Shown here: one piece after another, positions 8,608 to 18,254 of the stretch
How positions within the stretch are numbered: position 1 is the stretch's first letter
Layout: each line of letters starts with the position of its first letter
NCBI RefSeq assembly: GCF_004402405.1
Contig: NZ_SOFE01000036.1
Span: forward strand, 1-64,000
Direction of reading: 5' to 3'
DNA: 64,000 bases
Source of the DNA: Cryobacterium levicorallinum
GTDB lineage: Bacteria; Actinomycetota; Actinomycetes; Actinomycetales; Microbacteriaceae
The notes under the pieces: model-generated
Seen by the model: the letters and a program-made list of their open reading frames with translations, nothing else
What the model was told of the DNA's origin: nothing
Databases searched by the model: none
Position numbers and translations under genes: made by a program

Positions 8608-10225
8608 GAAACCCGAGCGCATCGTGCTGGTCGGCTACGGCCCGGTCGGTGCCCGTTTCGTTGAAGAGCTGCTGCCGCTCGTGCGCCAGGGCGCGGCCAC
8701 CCTGACCGTGGTCGGGGCCGAGAGCGCCGACGCCTACAATCGGGTGCTGATCGCCGAATATGCCGTCGGAAACGCCGACCGGGAGAGCCTGGATATCACC
8801 GACACGCTCGCCGCCCGGGAGGCCGGCGTGCACCTGCGCCGCGGTGTGGGTGTCACGGCCATTTTGCGCAGCCGCCGGGTGGTGTCCCTCAGCGATGGCA
8901 CCCTGCTGCCCTACGATCGGCTCGTGCTCGCGACCGGCGCCCGCGCCAATATCCCCACGCTCGACGGCGTCACCCGGGTGCGCCGAGACCGCCAGATACC
9001 TCCAACGGATGCCGCCACCCTCGACACAAGCGGCGCCCCGCTCCCGCGCGGGGTTACCGTGTTGCGTGACCTGGACGACGCGGAGCGGGTACTCGCAGCA
9101 GTGACGGCCGGCAAACGCATCGTCGTGCTCGGCGCCGGAGTGCTCGGCATGGAGATCGCGCTCGCCGCTGCCGCCGCCGGGGGAGAGGCCTGTGTCGTCT
9201 ACCACGGAGAGATTCCGATGGCGCGCAACCTCGACCGGGGCGGCGGCAGCGTGCTCGCCCGGAGCGCCCGGCGGGCCGGCGTCACCATGGTCAACCACTC
9301 CCGCGCCGAAAGCCTGCTGTTTCACCAGGACGACGACGGCGTCGACCGCTTCGACGCCCTGATCTGCGCCGACGGCAAACAGATTCATGGCGACCTGCTG
9401 CTGCTCTCCTGCGGGGTCGGCGCCCGCACCGAACTGGCCCAGCTGGCCGGTTTGCCGGTCTCGACCGGGGTCCTGGTCGATGAGAACCTGCAGAGCTGGA
9501 CCGACGCGCGCATCTACGCGATCGGCGACTGTGCCCACGTGGCAGCCGCGCCCCGCGCCGGCGATTCGACGGCGCCGCCGGCCGGCGGGCCGAGCGGCCT
9601 GATCGGTCCGGGCTGGCGCCAGGCCGACTGGCTCGCCGCACGATTCATCGCCTCGGTGCTGGGCCGGCCCGACACGGCGGCGCTCGCGGCATCCGCTTCG
9701 GCCGTCGTCATGCTCAAAGCCGAGGGAATCGACGTCGTCTCGGTCGGCAACACCTCCGCTGACCCCGGGGACCTTTCAGTCGACGACCACGCTGCGGGGT
9801 GTGCATCCGCTCCGCTGCACGTGTCGCAGTGGGCCGACCCTGAGCACGGACGCTATGTGAAAATGGTCACCCGCGACGGCATTCTCGACGGCTTCGTCTG
9901 CGTCGGGATGCCGCGCACGGCCGCCGAGCTGACCCTGCTGTTCGAGCGCGGCAGTGAGCTGCCGGCGGACCGCTCTGTCCTGCTGCGCTACGACGGACCG
10001 GACTACGAGCCCGAGGCTGGCAGCGCGTTCGCGCGGGACGCGACCGTGTGCTGGTGCAACGGCGTCACCGTCGGCGCCATTGCCGACTCTGCCGAAGCCG
10101 GCAACACCACCATCGCCTGCATCGGTGCGGCCACTCGCGCCGGCACCGGATGTGGCGGCTGCAAAGCGCGGATCGGGGATGTTCTCGAGCGCTTCGCCGC
10201 GGCGACGGCCGAGTCAGCCAGCTGA
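8600..10225 (+). CDS. Nitrate reductase electron-transfer subunit: NAD(P)H/FAD oxidoreductase with BFD-type [2Fe-2S] domain
   Basis: This 541-residue protein feeds electrons from NAD(P)H to the catalytic subunit. It begins with a Rossmann FAD motif (VGYGPVGARF), has a second nucleotide-binding motif near residue 175 (VVLGAGVLGMEIALAA), an IYAIGDCAH flavin motif, and a C-terminal BFD-like domain with CWC and CGGC cysteine pairs (about residues 480-525). It lacks the siroheme domain of NirB, so it matches NasB of Bacillus or NasC of Klebsiella rather than nitrite reductase. The start overlaps the upstream gene, implying translational coupling. Confidence 0.92.
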   Translation: MSEKPERIVLVGYGPVGARFVEELLPLVRQGAATLTVVGAESADAYNRVLIAEYAVGNADRESLDITDTLAAREAGVHLRRGVGVTAILRSRRVVSLSDGTLLPYDRLVLATGARANIPTLDGVTRVRRDRQIPPTDAATLDTSGAPLPRGVTVLRDLDDAERVLAAVTAGKRIVVLGAGVLGMEIALAAAAAGGEACVVYHGEIPMARNLDRGGGSVLARSARRAGVTMVNHSRAESLLFHQDDDGVDRFDALICADGKQIHGDLLLLSCGVGARTELAQLAGLPVSTGVLVDENLQSWTDARIYAIGDCAHVAAAPRAGDSTAPPAGGPSGLIGPGWRQADWLAARFIASVLGRPDTAALAASASAVVMLKAEGIDVVSVGNTSADPGDLSVDDHAAGCASAPLHVSQWADPEHGRYVKMVTRDGILDGFVCVGMPRTAAELTLLFERGSELPADRSVLLRYDGPDYEPEAGSAFARDATVCWCNGVTVGAIADSAEAGNTTIACIGAATRAGTGCGGCKARIGDVLERFAAATAESAS

Positions 10226-10342
10226 CGATAACCGGCTAGCAGAAACCTTACGGCCGCAGGAAATGCTGAGCTTTTCCCGGATTTGTCGGTGCTGCGGCGG
10301 ATACACTGCTGCACGACCGACTTGATTCGAAGGAGAATTCAT

Positions 10343-10576
10343 ATGCTGGCCAACCTGACCGGATGGCATTTTCTGATCATTCTCGTTGTGATCCTGTTGT
10401 TGTTCGGCGCTCCGAAGCTGCCGGGGCTCGCCCGCAGCCTCGGCCAGTCGATGAAGATCTTCAAGAGCGAGATCACGCCGGACCGCAACAGTGAAACTCG
10501 GCCAGCCGACGGCAGCACGAGCGCCCACAGCAGCCCCAGTACAGACTCGCGCGGCGCACCACACCCGAAAGCCTGA
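10343..10576 (+). CDS. tatA: Sec-independent translocase protein TatA
   Basis: This 77-residue protein has one N-terminal membrane helix, the FG hinge ([20 protein letters not shown]), an amphipathic helix and a disordered Ser/Thr/Pro tail. TatA subunits assemble the pore for folded twin-arginine substrates. ATG 10343 follows AAGGAG by 7 bases; upstream codons in frame lack support. The stop overlaps the tatC start by one base (TGATG). No TatB gene adjoins it. Confidence 0.95.
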   Translation: MLANLTGWHFLIILVVILLLFGAPKLPGLARSLGQSMKIFKSEITPDRNSETRPADGSTSAHSSPSTDSRGAPHPKA

Positions 10577-11373
10577 TGGTGGTTCAGGGGGTGCGCAGCA
10601 CTCCCGACAAGAGCAAAATGTCGCTCGGGCAGCATCTGCTGGAATTGCGCAAGCGCCTCTTTCTCGCCGCTGCCGGGATCCTGGTCGGTGCGATTGCGGG
10701 CTGGCTGCTGTCTGGATTCGTCTGGGACGGGCTGCGCGAGCCGATCTATGCCATCGTTCGGGCGCAGAACCGCAACGCGCAGATCAACTACCCCGACATC
10801 ACGAGTGCGTTCGACCTGAAGCTGCGCATCTCGTTCTACGTCGGGTTGATCGTCTCGAGCCCCGTCTGGCTCTACCAGATATTCGCCTTTCTGGTCCCCG
10901 GGCTGACCCGCCGCGAGAAGCAATACACCTTCGGATTCTTCTTCTCGGCCGTTCCGCTATTTCTGATCGGCTGCGCGGCTGGCTGGTACGTGCTGCCGCA
11001 CGTCGTCGAGCTCATGACGAGTTTCGCGCCGCAGCAGGACGCAGCGCTCATCAACGCCCAGAACTATTTCGATTTCGTGCTCAAACTCATGATCGCCATC
11101 GGTATCGCGTTCGTGCTGCCGGTGTTCATCGTGCTGCTGAACTTCGCCGGGGTGATCAGCGCCCGTTCGGTCATCAAATCCTGGCGGGTGGCCATCCTCG
11201 TGATCATTCTGTTCACCGCCATCGCGACGCCGGCCGCCGACGTCGTATCGATGTTCCTGCTCGCGGTGCCCATGGTCGCGCTCTACTTTGCCGCCTACGG
11301 CATCGCCGTGCTGCACGACCGCCGGGCCGCCCGGCGCCTGGCTCCCGTCGGAGCGGACGGGCTGCTGCTCTGA
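10576..11373 (+). CDS. tatC: Sec-independent translocase protein TatC
   Basis: This 265-residue, six-helix inner-membrane protein is the receptor for twin-arginine signal peptides. It carries the family start SLGQHLLELRKRL, the conserved first periplasmic loop with FDLKLRISFYVGL, and the SSPVWLYQIFAFLVPGLT segment. It is translationally coupled to tatA. Directly downstream lies a gene whose product has a twin-arginine signal, and a membrane-bound sulfite-oxidase-type protein with an RRRFL motif follows on the other strand. Confidence 0.97.
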   Translation: MVVQGVRSTPDKSKMSLGQHLLELRKRLFLAAAGILVGAIAGWLLSGFVWDGLREPIYAIVRAQNRNAQINYPDITSAFDLKLRISFYVGLIVSSPVWLYQIFAFLVPGLTRREKQYTFGFFFSAVPLFLIGCAAGWYVLPHVVELMTSFAPQQDAALINAQNYFDFVLKLMIAIGIAFVLPVFIVLLNFAGVISARSVIKSWRVAILVIILFTAIATPAADVVSMFLLAVPMVALYFAAYGIAVLHDRRAARRLAPVGADGLLL

Positions 11374-11524
11374 TCGTGGATCAGCATCCGCTTAAAGCGC
11401 ACGTACTCCTTATCGTTTGCTTACGTCCGTGTCCAGCCGTTAGGGCGATCTGTTTTGCGCGGGTAGGTTGACGAGGTCTGTTCAGACACGCTCGGCACAT
11501 TCATACAACGTCAGGAGAACAAGG

Positions 11525-12481
11525 ATGTTCGATCAGGGTTTCATTACGAATGCCATCAACCGCAGTGCAGAGAATTCCACGGACCGCCGCAACTTTCTGC
11601 GGGCTGCCGGTGTGGCCGGCTTCGGCGTGGGAGCGGCGGTACTCGCCACCGGCGGTCCGGCGCTCGCGGCGGAAGCTGCCGTGGCACCAGCGGCCGCGCC
11701 CAGCGACGCCTCCATTTTGAACTTCGCACTCAACCTTGAATACCTCGAGGCTGAGTTCTACCTGCGCGCCACGACCGGCAGCGGGCTGCCCGACGGCCTG
11801 ACCACAGGAACCGGAACCCGCGGCGGGGTGACCGGCGGTCGCATGGTGCACTTCAAGACGGCCATTATCAAGAAGTATGCCGACGAGATCGCCGCCGACG
11901 AGAAGGCGCACGTGGCCTTCCTGCGGTCAGCGCTCGGCAGCGTCGCCGTGTCCCGCCCCAAGATCAACCTCGATGCGAGCTTCACGGCTGCCGCCCAGGC
12001 GGCCGGCCTGGTCAAGCCGGGGCAAAAGTTCGACGTCTACGCCAACGAGGCGAACTTTCTGTTCGGTGCCTTCATTTTCGAAGACGTCGGAGTGACCGCC
12101 TACAAGGGCGCAGCGCCCCTGATCTCGAACAAGACGTTCCTGGAGGCGGCGGCTGGCCTGCTCGCGGTCGAGGCATATCACGCCGGTGTCATTCGCAGCA
12201 CGCTCTACGCGCTCGGTATTGCCCTGCCGTCGGTCTACACGACCGCCCAGGCGATCTCCGATGTGCGCGACGCCGTCGATGGTTCGTCCGACCTCGACCA
12301 GGGCATTGGCAACGCGTCGAAGGCGAACCTCGTGCCGACCGATGCCAACGGTCTGGCTTTCAGCCGCAGCGCCGCCCAGGTGCTCAACATCACGTATCTC
12401 AACGCGGCCCCGGTGCGTTCGGGCGGGTTCTTCCCGGCCGGCGTCAACGGCGTGATCAACACGAGCGGGGCCAACGGCTAG
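11525..12481 (+). CDS. Tat-exported ferritin-like domain protein
   Basis: This 318-residue protein has a twin-arginine signal (DRRNFLRAAG, R21-R22, followed by a hydrophobic run and ALA-AE cleavage site). The mature part is a ferritin-like four-helix fold (Ferritin_2 type), with EYLEAEFY, DEKAHVAFL and EAYHAGVIR segments that supply the Glu/His pattern of a di-iron site. The physiological reaction is unknown for this family; stress-linked desiccation proteins belong to it. AGGAGAA precedes ATG 11525. It sits right after tatAC, so transporter and substrate may be co-inherited. Confidence 0.88.
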   Translation: MFDQGFITNAINRSAENSTDRRNFLRAAGVAGFGVGAAVLATGGPALAAEAAVAPAAAPSDASILNFALNLEYLEAEFYLRATTGSGLPDGLTTGTGTRGGVTGGRMVHFKTAIIKKYADEIAADEKAHVAFLRSALGSVAVSRPKINLDASFTAAAQAAGLVKPGQKFDVYANEANFLFGAFIFEDVGVTAYKGAAPLISNKTFLEAAAGLLAVEAYHAGVIRSTLYALGIALPSVYTTAQAISDVRDAVDGSSDLDQGIGNASKANLVPTDANGLAFSRSAAQVLNITYLNAAPVRSGGFFPAGVNGVINTSGANG

Positions 12482-12517
12482 TCGGTCGCCCTCGAACGGG
12501 GAGTGTCACGCGGCGCG

Positions 12518-12537
12518 GGACTTGCGCCAGTGCGCGG
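12518..12537. repeat. Dispersed GC-rich intergenic repeat, copy 1
   Basis: The 20-mer GGACTTGCGCCAGTGCGCGG at this place recurs exactly, in reverse complement, at 57793-57812. In both places it is embedded in a GC-rich stretch with several GAACTCCCGCG or CGCGGGAGT motifs (here up to about 12690). It is probably a dispersed non-coding repeat family. Confidence 0.6.
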
Positions 12538-12711
12538 TAGGCGCAACTCCGGCGCAGCCCCCGCGCGACGGGTGGCGCGGGAGTGCTGGCCACGCCCGAA
12601 CTCCCGCGTTTCTGCGCGTCTCCCGCGCACCGTGCTCGCCCGGCCTCACCCCGCTACCCGAATTCCCGCGTTCTGGCGCAGCCCCCACGCGTCTCGCTGC
12701 GGCGCCACAGG

Positions 12712-12900
12712 CCATTCGCCCTGATCGCAGCGGCGAGCGCCAAGCGCCTGCAGTTGGGCGTCAATCTGGCGGATGCCGCGCCCACCGACCGATTGCTGCT
12801 GGCCGGCGGGATATGCACCCACACGTTGTCGGTGACGAGTCTCGCCGAGGTCGACCCGGAGCTGCTCGGCTGGCTGCGCGCCGCCTATGAGGGCAACTGA
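12712..12900 (+). pseudogene. C-terminal remnant of a DUF5655-like protein
   Basis: Sixty-two codons ending at TGA 12898-12900 read like the end of a DUF5655/YdhG-like protein: KRLQLGVNL, then CTHTLSVTS-EVD-ELLGWLRAAYE. There is no start codon or ribosome binding site; upstream the frame runs into the GC-rich repeat region. This looks like the surviving 3' end of a gene truncated by repeat insertion or deletion. The family name is recalled from short similarity only. Confidence 0.5.
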
Positions 12901-12911
12901 CTCCGAATGAA

Positions 12912-14498
12912 CTACGAGACAGACACCGAGATTTCGTGCAGTCCGGTGGCGCCGTCGGGGGCGACGTCGGCTGTGGCCGACGTTTGAACGAGGCCAGCGG
13001 CATCCGTTGCCCGCACCCTTATGGTGTGGTCGCCGGCGATGGCGTCGGTCCAGGTGTACGCCCACTGCCGCCAGGTGTCGACTGAGATCGCGTCGGCGAG
13101 CGTAGTGTCCTGCCAGGGGCCGTCGTCGATCTGCACCGCGACGGCGCTCACGCCCACGTGCTGGGACCAGGCGACACCGGCAATGACGACCGACCCGGCC
13201 GTAGCCGACGTTCCGGCGCGCGGTACGTCGATGCGCGAGGAGACTTTGACCGGCCCGAGGGCGGACCAACCGCGCGGCGTCCAGTAACCCTGCTCATCGG
13301 CGAAGCGCGTGAGCTTGAGTTCCACCACCCACTTTGTCGCTGACACGTAGCCATACAGGCCGGGTACCACCATGCGCACCGGGTAGCCGTGTTCGAGCGG
13401 CAGCGGTTCGCCGTTCATGCCGACCGCCAGAATGGCGTTGCGCCCATCGGTCAGCGCCTCGATCGGGGTGCCGGCGGTGAAACCGTCCTGGCTTCGGGAG
13501 AGCACCATGTCGGCCCCGGTCTGCGGTTTCGCCCGGGCCAGCAGCTCGCGAATCGGATAGCCGAGCCAAGTGGCATTGCCGATCAGGTCGCCGCCGACAT
13601 AGTTGGAGACGCAGGCGAGCGTCGTTGTGCTCTCTTCGAGCGGCAGGGCGAGCAGTTCGGCGAAGTCGATCTCGACCTCGTTCTCGACCATTCCGGTGAT
13701 CTTCAGCCGCCAGTCGCGCGGGTCGATGCGCGGCACGCTGAGGGCGGTATCGATGCGGTAAAAGTCGGCGTTCGGGGTGATCAGCGGGGTGATGCCCGCC
13801 ACGTCGAGGCTCGCCCCCGCCGGTATGGCGGCTTGTCGAACGGATGCCGGTGGCAGCGTGAACAGCGCGCGCGCGGCATCCGCTGCCCGGGTCGCTGCGG
13901 CGCTGATCTGGCCGCCGGCCAGGGCGAGCAGCCCGATGCCGGCGGTCACGCCGGTGTAGACGAGAAACCGACGACGGTCAGGGCCGTTCAGGTCGCGGGG
14001 TGCGCCGGCCAGTTCCGGCGCGGACCGCGGCAACCGGGTCGTGAGAAGGGTCAGCGCGATCGCCGCGACCCCCATGGCGACGACGGCGGGCACCGCGTCG
14101 AGGGTAGAGGCGCTCGAGCGGGACAGCGCCGCGAACAGGGCGATCCCCCCGATGAGTACGACGAGCAGTCGGCCGAACGGCGGGCGCCGGCTCTCCAGGA
14201 TTCCGGCGAGGGCGGCGAGTACCAGCAGCACGAGCACGATGGTGACGATCAGCACGATCTTGTCGGCCGTGCCGAACAGGCCGATCACCAGGTCTTTGAC
14301 GCCGGCAGGAACGATGTCGATGACGAGCGCGCCGACCGTGAGTACCGGGCTCGCGCCGGGGGCGATCCACGCGGCAGTCAGCTCGGCCAGCCCGAGGCCA
14401 GCCAGCGCCGCGGCGAGCCCGGCAGCCGCCGGTCGCCAGAGTGACCGGGCACGACTTGGCGTGGCAACAGCAGCGGTGTCCGGGGTGACGTAGACCAT
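12912..14498 (-). CDS. Membrane-anchored sulfite-oxidase-type molybdopterin oxidoreductase
   Basis: This 528-residue protein has an N-terminal part with about four or five membrane helices (residues 20-200), including a twin-arginine-like DRRRFLVYTG near residue 175 just before the last helix. The outer part is an SUOX/MsrP-type Moco domain; C296 in TTLACVSNYVGG is the expected molybdenum ligand, and WLGYPI and GYPVRMVVPG are family motifs. A C-terminal Mo-co dimerisation (Ig-like) domain follows. It likely acts on an extracytoplasmic S- or N-oxide; the substrate is unknown. It faces the tat genes, whose machinery could export the domain. Confidence 0.9.
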   Translation of the reverse strand: MVYVTPDTAAVATPSRARSLWRPAAAGLAAALAGLGLAELTAAWIAPGASPVLTVGALVIDIVPAGVKDLVIGLFGTADKIVLIVTIVLVLLVLAALAGILESRRPPFGRLLVVLIGGIALFAALSRSSASTLDAVPAVVAMGVAAIALTLLTTRLPRSAPELAGAPRDLNGPDRRRFLVYTGVTAGIGLLALAGGQISAAATRAADAARALFTLPPASVRQAAIPAGASLDVAGITPLITPNADFYRIDTALSVPRIDPRDWRLKITGMVENEVEIDFAELLALPLEESTTTLACVSNYVGGDLIGNATWLGYPIRELLARAKPQTGADMVLSRSQDGFTAGTPIEALTDGRNAILAVGMNGEPLPLEHGYPVRMVVPGLYGYVSATKWVVELKLTRFADEQGYWTPRGWSALGPVKVSSRIDVPRAGTSATAGSVVIAGVAWSQHVGVSAVAVQIDDGPWQDTTLADAISVDTWRQWAYTWTDAIAGDHTIRVRATDAAGLVQTSATADVAPDGATGLHEISVSVS

Positions 14499-14610
14499 GT
14501 CGCCAGCCTAGAACGGGCTGCTGTGATTACCACCCAGCGGGGGGCGCAGGATCAGTTTCGTCAGACATCCGTCACATCTTGTGCGCGCGGTAGTGCAGTC
14601 TTGAGGGACT

Positions 14611-17109
14611 ATGTCTGTGCTTGAACGCCTCGAAAACGAAACCGACCCCGATGTTCTCTTCGAGGCGTTCGAAAGCTGGGCGGCCGAGCAGGGCCTCACC
14701 CTGTACCCGGCGCAGGAGGAAGCGGTCATCGAAATCGTCTCCGGTGCCAACCTCATTTTGAGCACACCGACCGGAACCGGCAAGTCACTCGTGGCTGTCG
14801 GGGCCCACTTCGCCGCGCTCTCGGCCGGCAAGCGCAGTTTCTACACCGCGCCGATCAAGGCCCTGGTGAGCGAAAAGTTCTTCTCCCTGGTGGAGACCTT
14901 TGGAGCGGAGAACGTCGGCATGATGACCGGCGATTCGAGCGTCAACGCCGACGCTCCGATCATCTGCTGCACGGCGGAGATCCTCGCCAACCTCGCGCTG
15001 CGCAACGGTGAGGACACCGAAGTCGACCTCGTCGTGATGGACGAATTTCACTTCTACGGTGACCCGGAGCGCGGCTGGGCCTGGCAGGTGCCGCTGCTGT
15101 TGTTGCCGCGGGTGCAATTCATTCTCATGTCGGCCACGCTCGGTGACGTGAAGTTCATCAGCGACGACCTGTCCCGGCGTACCGGACGGGACACGGCCGT
15201 CGTGACCGGGGTGGAACGCCCGGTCCCACTCAGCTACTACTACGAGCAGACGCCCGTGCACGAAACCGTCGAAGAACTGTTGCACACCGACAAAGCCCCG
15301 GTGTATATCGTGCATTTCTCTCAGGCGGCCGCCCTGGAACGCGCCCAGGCCCTCGCGAGCGCCAAGGTCGCCTCCCGCGAGCAGCGTGATGTGATCGCCG
15401 AACTGATCGGCGAGTTTCGGTTCACCACGAGTTTCGGCAAGACCCTGTCGCGGCTCATTCGCATGGGAATCGGCGTGCACCACGCCGGCATGCTGCCCAA
15501 ATACCGTCGGCTGGTCGAGCAGCTCGCCCAGCGCGGCTACCTGCGCGTGATCTGCGGCACCGACACCCTCGGCGTCGGCATCAACGTGCCCATTCGCACC
15601 GTGCTGTTCACCGCGCTCACCAAGTACGACGGTGTGAAAATGCGCCAGGTCAACGTGCGCGAGTTCCATCAGATCGCCGGGCGGGCCGGGCGGGCCGGCT
15701 ACGACACCGCCGGCACGGTCGTGATCCAGGCGCCGGAGCACGAGAGCGAGAACCTCAAGGCCATTGAAAAGGCCGGCGACGACCCGAAGAAGAAGCGCAA
15801 GATCGTGCGCAAGAAGGCACCCGACGGCTTTGTGTCCTGGGGCGAACCGAGTTTTCGCCGACTGGTCGACGCCGAACCCGAGACCCTGTCGTCGAGCATG
15901 CAGATGACCGCGGCGATGCTGATCAACGTGATCGGGCGCGGCGGCGACGCCTTCGCGCACGTGTACTCGCTGGTCTTCGACAACCACGAACCGTGGCGGC
16001 GACAGCTGGTGCTGGCCCGGCGCGCGCTGGGCATCTACAAGACCCTCCGCGAAGCCGGAATTGTGGAGCAGAGCGCGAGCGGCAGCATCCGTTTGACCGT
16101 CGACCTGCAGGCCAACTTTGCGCTCAACCAGCCGCTCTCGCCGTTCGCGCTGGCCGCGTTCGAGCTGCTCGACCCCGAAGCGCCCACCTACTCGCTCGAC
16201 ATGATCTCGATTCTGGAATCTACCCTGGACGACCCGCGGCCGGTGCTCATGGGGCAGCAGTTCGCCGCCCGCGGTGAAGCTGTGAATGCGATGAAGCGGG
16301 AAGGCATCGAATACGACGAGCGGATGGCGCTGCTCGAAGAGATCACCTACCCCAAGCCCCTCGAGGAGCTGCTGAACTACACCTTCGAGACCTACAAGGC
16401 CTCCCAGCCATGGATCGCCGACTTCGAGCTGCGACCGAAGACCGTCGTGCGCGACATGTATGAGCGGGCCATGTCGTTCGGGGAATTCATCGCGTTCTAC
16501 AAGCTCGCCCGCAGCGAGGGTGTCGTGCTGCGCTACCTGTCTGACGCCTACCGGGCGGCCCGACAGACCATTCCCGACGAGGCTAAGAACGAAGACCTGC
16601 TCGACCTGATCGAATGGCTCGGCGAGCTCGTGCGCCAGGTCGACTCGAGCCTGCTCGACGAGTGGGAGGAACTGCTGCACCCCGATCTCGCCGTGCACGC
16701 CGCCGAATCGCACGCGATTCTGCCGCCGCCGCCGCGCCGCCTCACCACCAACACGCGGGCCTTTCGCATTCTGGTGCGGAACGAACTGTTCCGCCGGGTG
16801 CAGTTGGCCGCACTCGAGCACTACGACCAGCTCGGCGAACTGGACCGCGAGTACGGCTATTCCAGTGACGTCTGGGCCGAGGCGATGGATGGCTACTTCG
16901 CCGAGCACAATGAGCTGCTCACCGGCGGCAACGCGCGCAGCTCCGACCTGCTCATGATCGAGGAGGGCGCCGAAGAGTGGATCGTGCGCCAGATTCTCGA
17001 CGACCCGGCCGGGGACCACGACTGGGGAATCAGCGCGAGCGTGAACCTCGCCGACTCTGACGAGCTCGGCGAAGCCGTCGTGCGCGTCACCGGGGTCAAC
17101 CGGCTGTAG
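14611..17109 (+). CDS. Ski2-like DEAD/DEAH-box RNA helicase with C-terminal DUF3516-type region
   Basis: This 832-residue helicase has Q-motif YPAQEEA, Walker A TPTGTGKS, Walker B DEFH (VVMDEFHFYG), SAT motif SATLGD, and motifs V/VI (GTDTLGVGIN and QIAGRAGRAG), typical of superfamily 2 Ski2/HelY-like enzymes. The last 400 residues match the actinobacterial DUF3516 type that accompanies such helicases. A short KKKRKIVRKK basic stretch lies between the core and the C-terminal region. It probably remodels RNA or ribonucleoprotein. It is monocistronic, converging on sseA with a hairpin between. Confidence 0.93.
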   Translation: MSVLERLENETDPDVLFEAFESWAAEQGLTLYPAQEEAVIEIVSGANLILSTPTGTGKSLVAVGAHFAALSAGKRSFYTAPIKALVSEKFFSLVETFGAENVGMMTGDSSVNADAPIICCTAEILANLALRNGEDTEVDLVVMDEFHFYGDPERGWAWQVPLLLLPRVQFILMSATLGDVKFISDDLSRRTGRDTAVVTGVERPVPLSYYYEQTPVHETVEELLHTDKAPVYIVHFSQAAALERAQALASAKVASREQRDVIAELIGEFRFTTSFGKTLSRLIRMGIGVHHAGMLPKYRRLVEQLAQRGYLRVICGTDTLGVGINVPIRTVLFTALTKYDGVKMRQVNVREFHQIAGRAGRAGYDTAGTVVIQAPEHESENLKAIEKAGDDPKKKRKIVRKKAPDGFVSWGEPSFRRLVDAEPETLSSSMQMTAAMLINVIGRGGDAFAHVYSLVFDNHEPWRRQLVLARRALGIYKTLREAGIVEQSASGSIRLTVDLQANFALNQPLSPFALAAFELLDPEAPTYSLDMISILESTLDDPRPVLMGQQFAARGEAVNAMKREGIEYDERMALLEEITYPKPLEELLNYTFETYKASQPWIADFELRPKTVVRDMYERAMSFGEFIAFYKLARSEGVVLRYLSDAYRAARQTIPDEAKNEDLLDLIEWLGELVRQVDSSLLDEWEELLHPDLAVHAAESHAILPPPPRRLTTNTRAFRILVRNELFRRVQLAALEHYDQLGELDREYGYSSDVWAEAMDGYFAEHNELLTGGNARSSDLLMIEEGAEEWIVRQILDDPAGDHDWGISASVNLADSDELGEAVVRVTGVNRL

Positions 17110-17173
17110 CGCGGCTCCGCGCCCTTAACCGCGCCCGCGCCCTTAATCGCGCACAGGGTCTTGACCGCGCCCA

Positions 17174-17229
17174 CGCCCGAGACTGGTAGCCGCTACGGTA
17201 ACGGGCATAGCGGCTACCCAGATCGGGCG
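17174..17229. terminator. Bidirectional terminator between helicase and sseA
   Basis: An inner perfect 10-bp stem (GGTAGCCGCT 17184-17193 with AGCGGCTACC 17208-17217ff.) is extended outward by CGCCCGA/TCGGGCG arms at both ends, giving a long hairpin with a 14-base loop between two converging genes. There is no clear T-run. Confidence 0.65.
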
Positions 17230-17258
17230 TGCGCGTGCGGTGTCGGCGTGCTGCGCCG

Positions 17259-18182
17259 CTACGCGCCGGGAGCGCTCAGCGGCGCGGCCGCGTCGGCCGT
17301 CCATTCGTTGAGCGACCCGTCATAGATCGAGACGTGCTCGTTGCCGGCGCGGATGAGCGCGAGAGCGCTGGCCGCCGCGGCGATCCCGCCGCCGCAGTAG
17401 GTCACGAGGTGAGCGCTTGAGGTCACGGTGGGCGCGAGGGTCGCTTTGAGCGCGTCACCACGGAGGAACGCGTTCGTGACGGGGTCGACGAGCTTCGCGG
17501 CTGGCAGGCTAATGCTGCCCGGAATGTGCCCGGCGCGCGGGCGGGTTCCGGCCGTACCGGCGAACTCCGCCGGCGGTATGGAGCAAACGAGGGCGGCATC
17601 CGCGTGGCCGGCGACGATCGACTCGACAAAGCTCTTGTCGACCCACAGCTCGGGCCGCGGCGTTGCCACAAAGCCGCCGGAGAATCTTGGGTGCGTGCCG
17701 CCGGCGACCCGCGGGCGTACGGCGCCGGTGGCGTACGGGCGCGTTTCGGCGTGCCACTTGGTCAGGCCGCCGTCGAGCACGGCGACATTGTCGTAGCCGA
17801 AGGATCGGAACAGCCACCAGATGCGCGCCGCCCATTGACCGACGACGGCGTCGTAGACGACCACCGTGGTCTCATTGTCAATGCCGACGGATGCTGCGGC
17901 CGCTTCAAACAGTTCGGCGTTCGGCCGCGAGAAGTCGAATTCGCCGGTCGGGTCGGAGAAAACGTCGAACAGGTCGGCGAACACGGCACCGGGGATGTGT
18001 CCCTTGGTGAGGTAGTCCTCGCGCCCACTGAGGTAACGCGGCCCATCGGGGGTGACGGGTGCCAGGGCAAACACGGTGGCGTCGAGAATGACCAGATTGT
18101 CGGAACCGAGATGGTCGGCCAGCCATTGCGTGGACACAATGGGGCTGGACACGACGAGTGAGGATGGCACGGGTGAAGTCAT
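17259..18182 (-). CDS. sseA: Sulfurtransferase (thiosulfate/3-mercaptopyruvate, two rhodanese domains)
   Basis: This 307-residue protein has tandem rhodanese domains. The first (residues 10-150) is inactive in this family; the second carries the active-site loop with C263 in TYCGGGIAA. It transfers sulfur from thiosulfate or mercaptopyruvate to cyanide or thiols. RARAGHIPGS is the typical pre-catalytic motif. ATG 18182 is the first start; the N-terminal VSTQWLADHL begins the domain. It stands downstream of a LysM lipoprotein on the same strand, but a functional link is not evident. Confidence 0.9.
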   Translation of the reverse strand: MTSPVPSSLVVSSPIVSTQWLADHLGSDNLVILDATVFALAPVTPDGPRYLSGREDYLTKGHIPGAVFADLFDVFSDPTGEFDFSRPNAELFEAAAASVGIDNETTVVVYDAVVGQWAARIWWLFRSFGYDNVAVLDGGLTKWHAETRPYATGAVRPRVAGGTHPRFSGGFVATPRPELWVDKSFVESIVAGHADAALVCSIPPAEFAGTAGTRPRAGHIPGSISLPAAKLVDPVTNAFLRGDALKATLAPTVTSSAHLVTYCGGGIAAAASALALIRAGNEHVSIYDGSLNEWTADAAAPLSAPGA

Positions 18183-18254
18183 AATTCAAGGCTAGCGGTG
18201 GCCGCCGACACCGGCCGGAATCGGAGTCGGTTCAGGTCGTTCAGAGACACACAG

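Noticed and set aside
14785-17019. 744-codon open frame on the minus strand
   Set aside because: It is antisense to the helicase, whose motifs are intact; the composition is that of a shadow frame.
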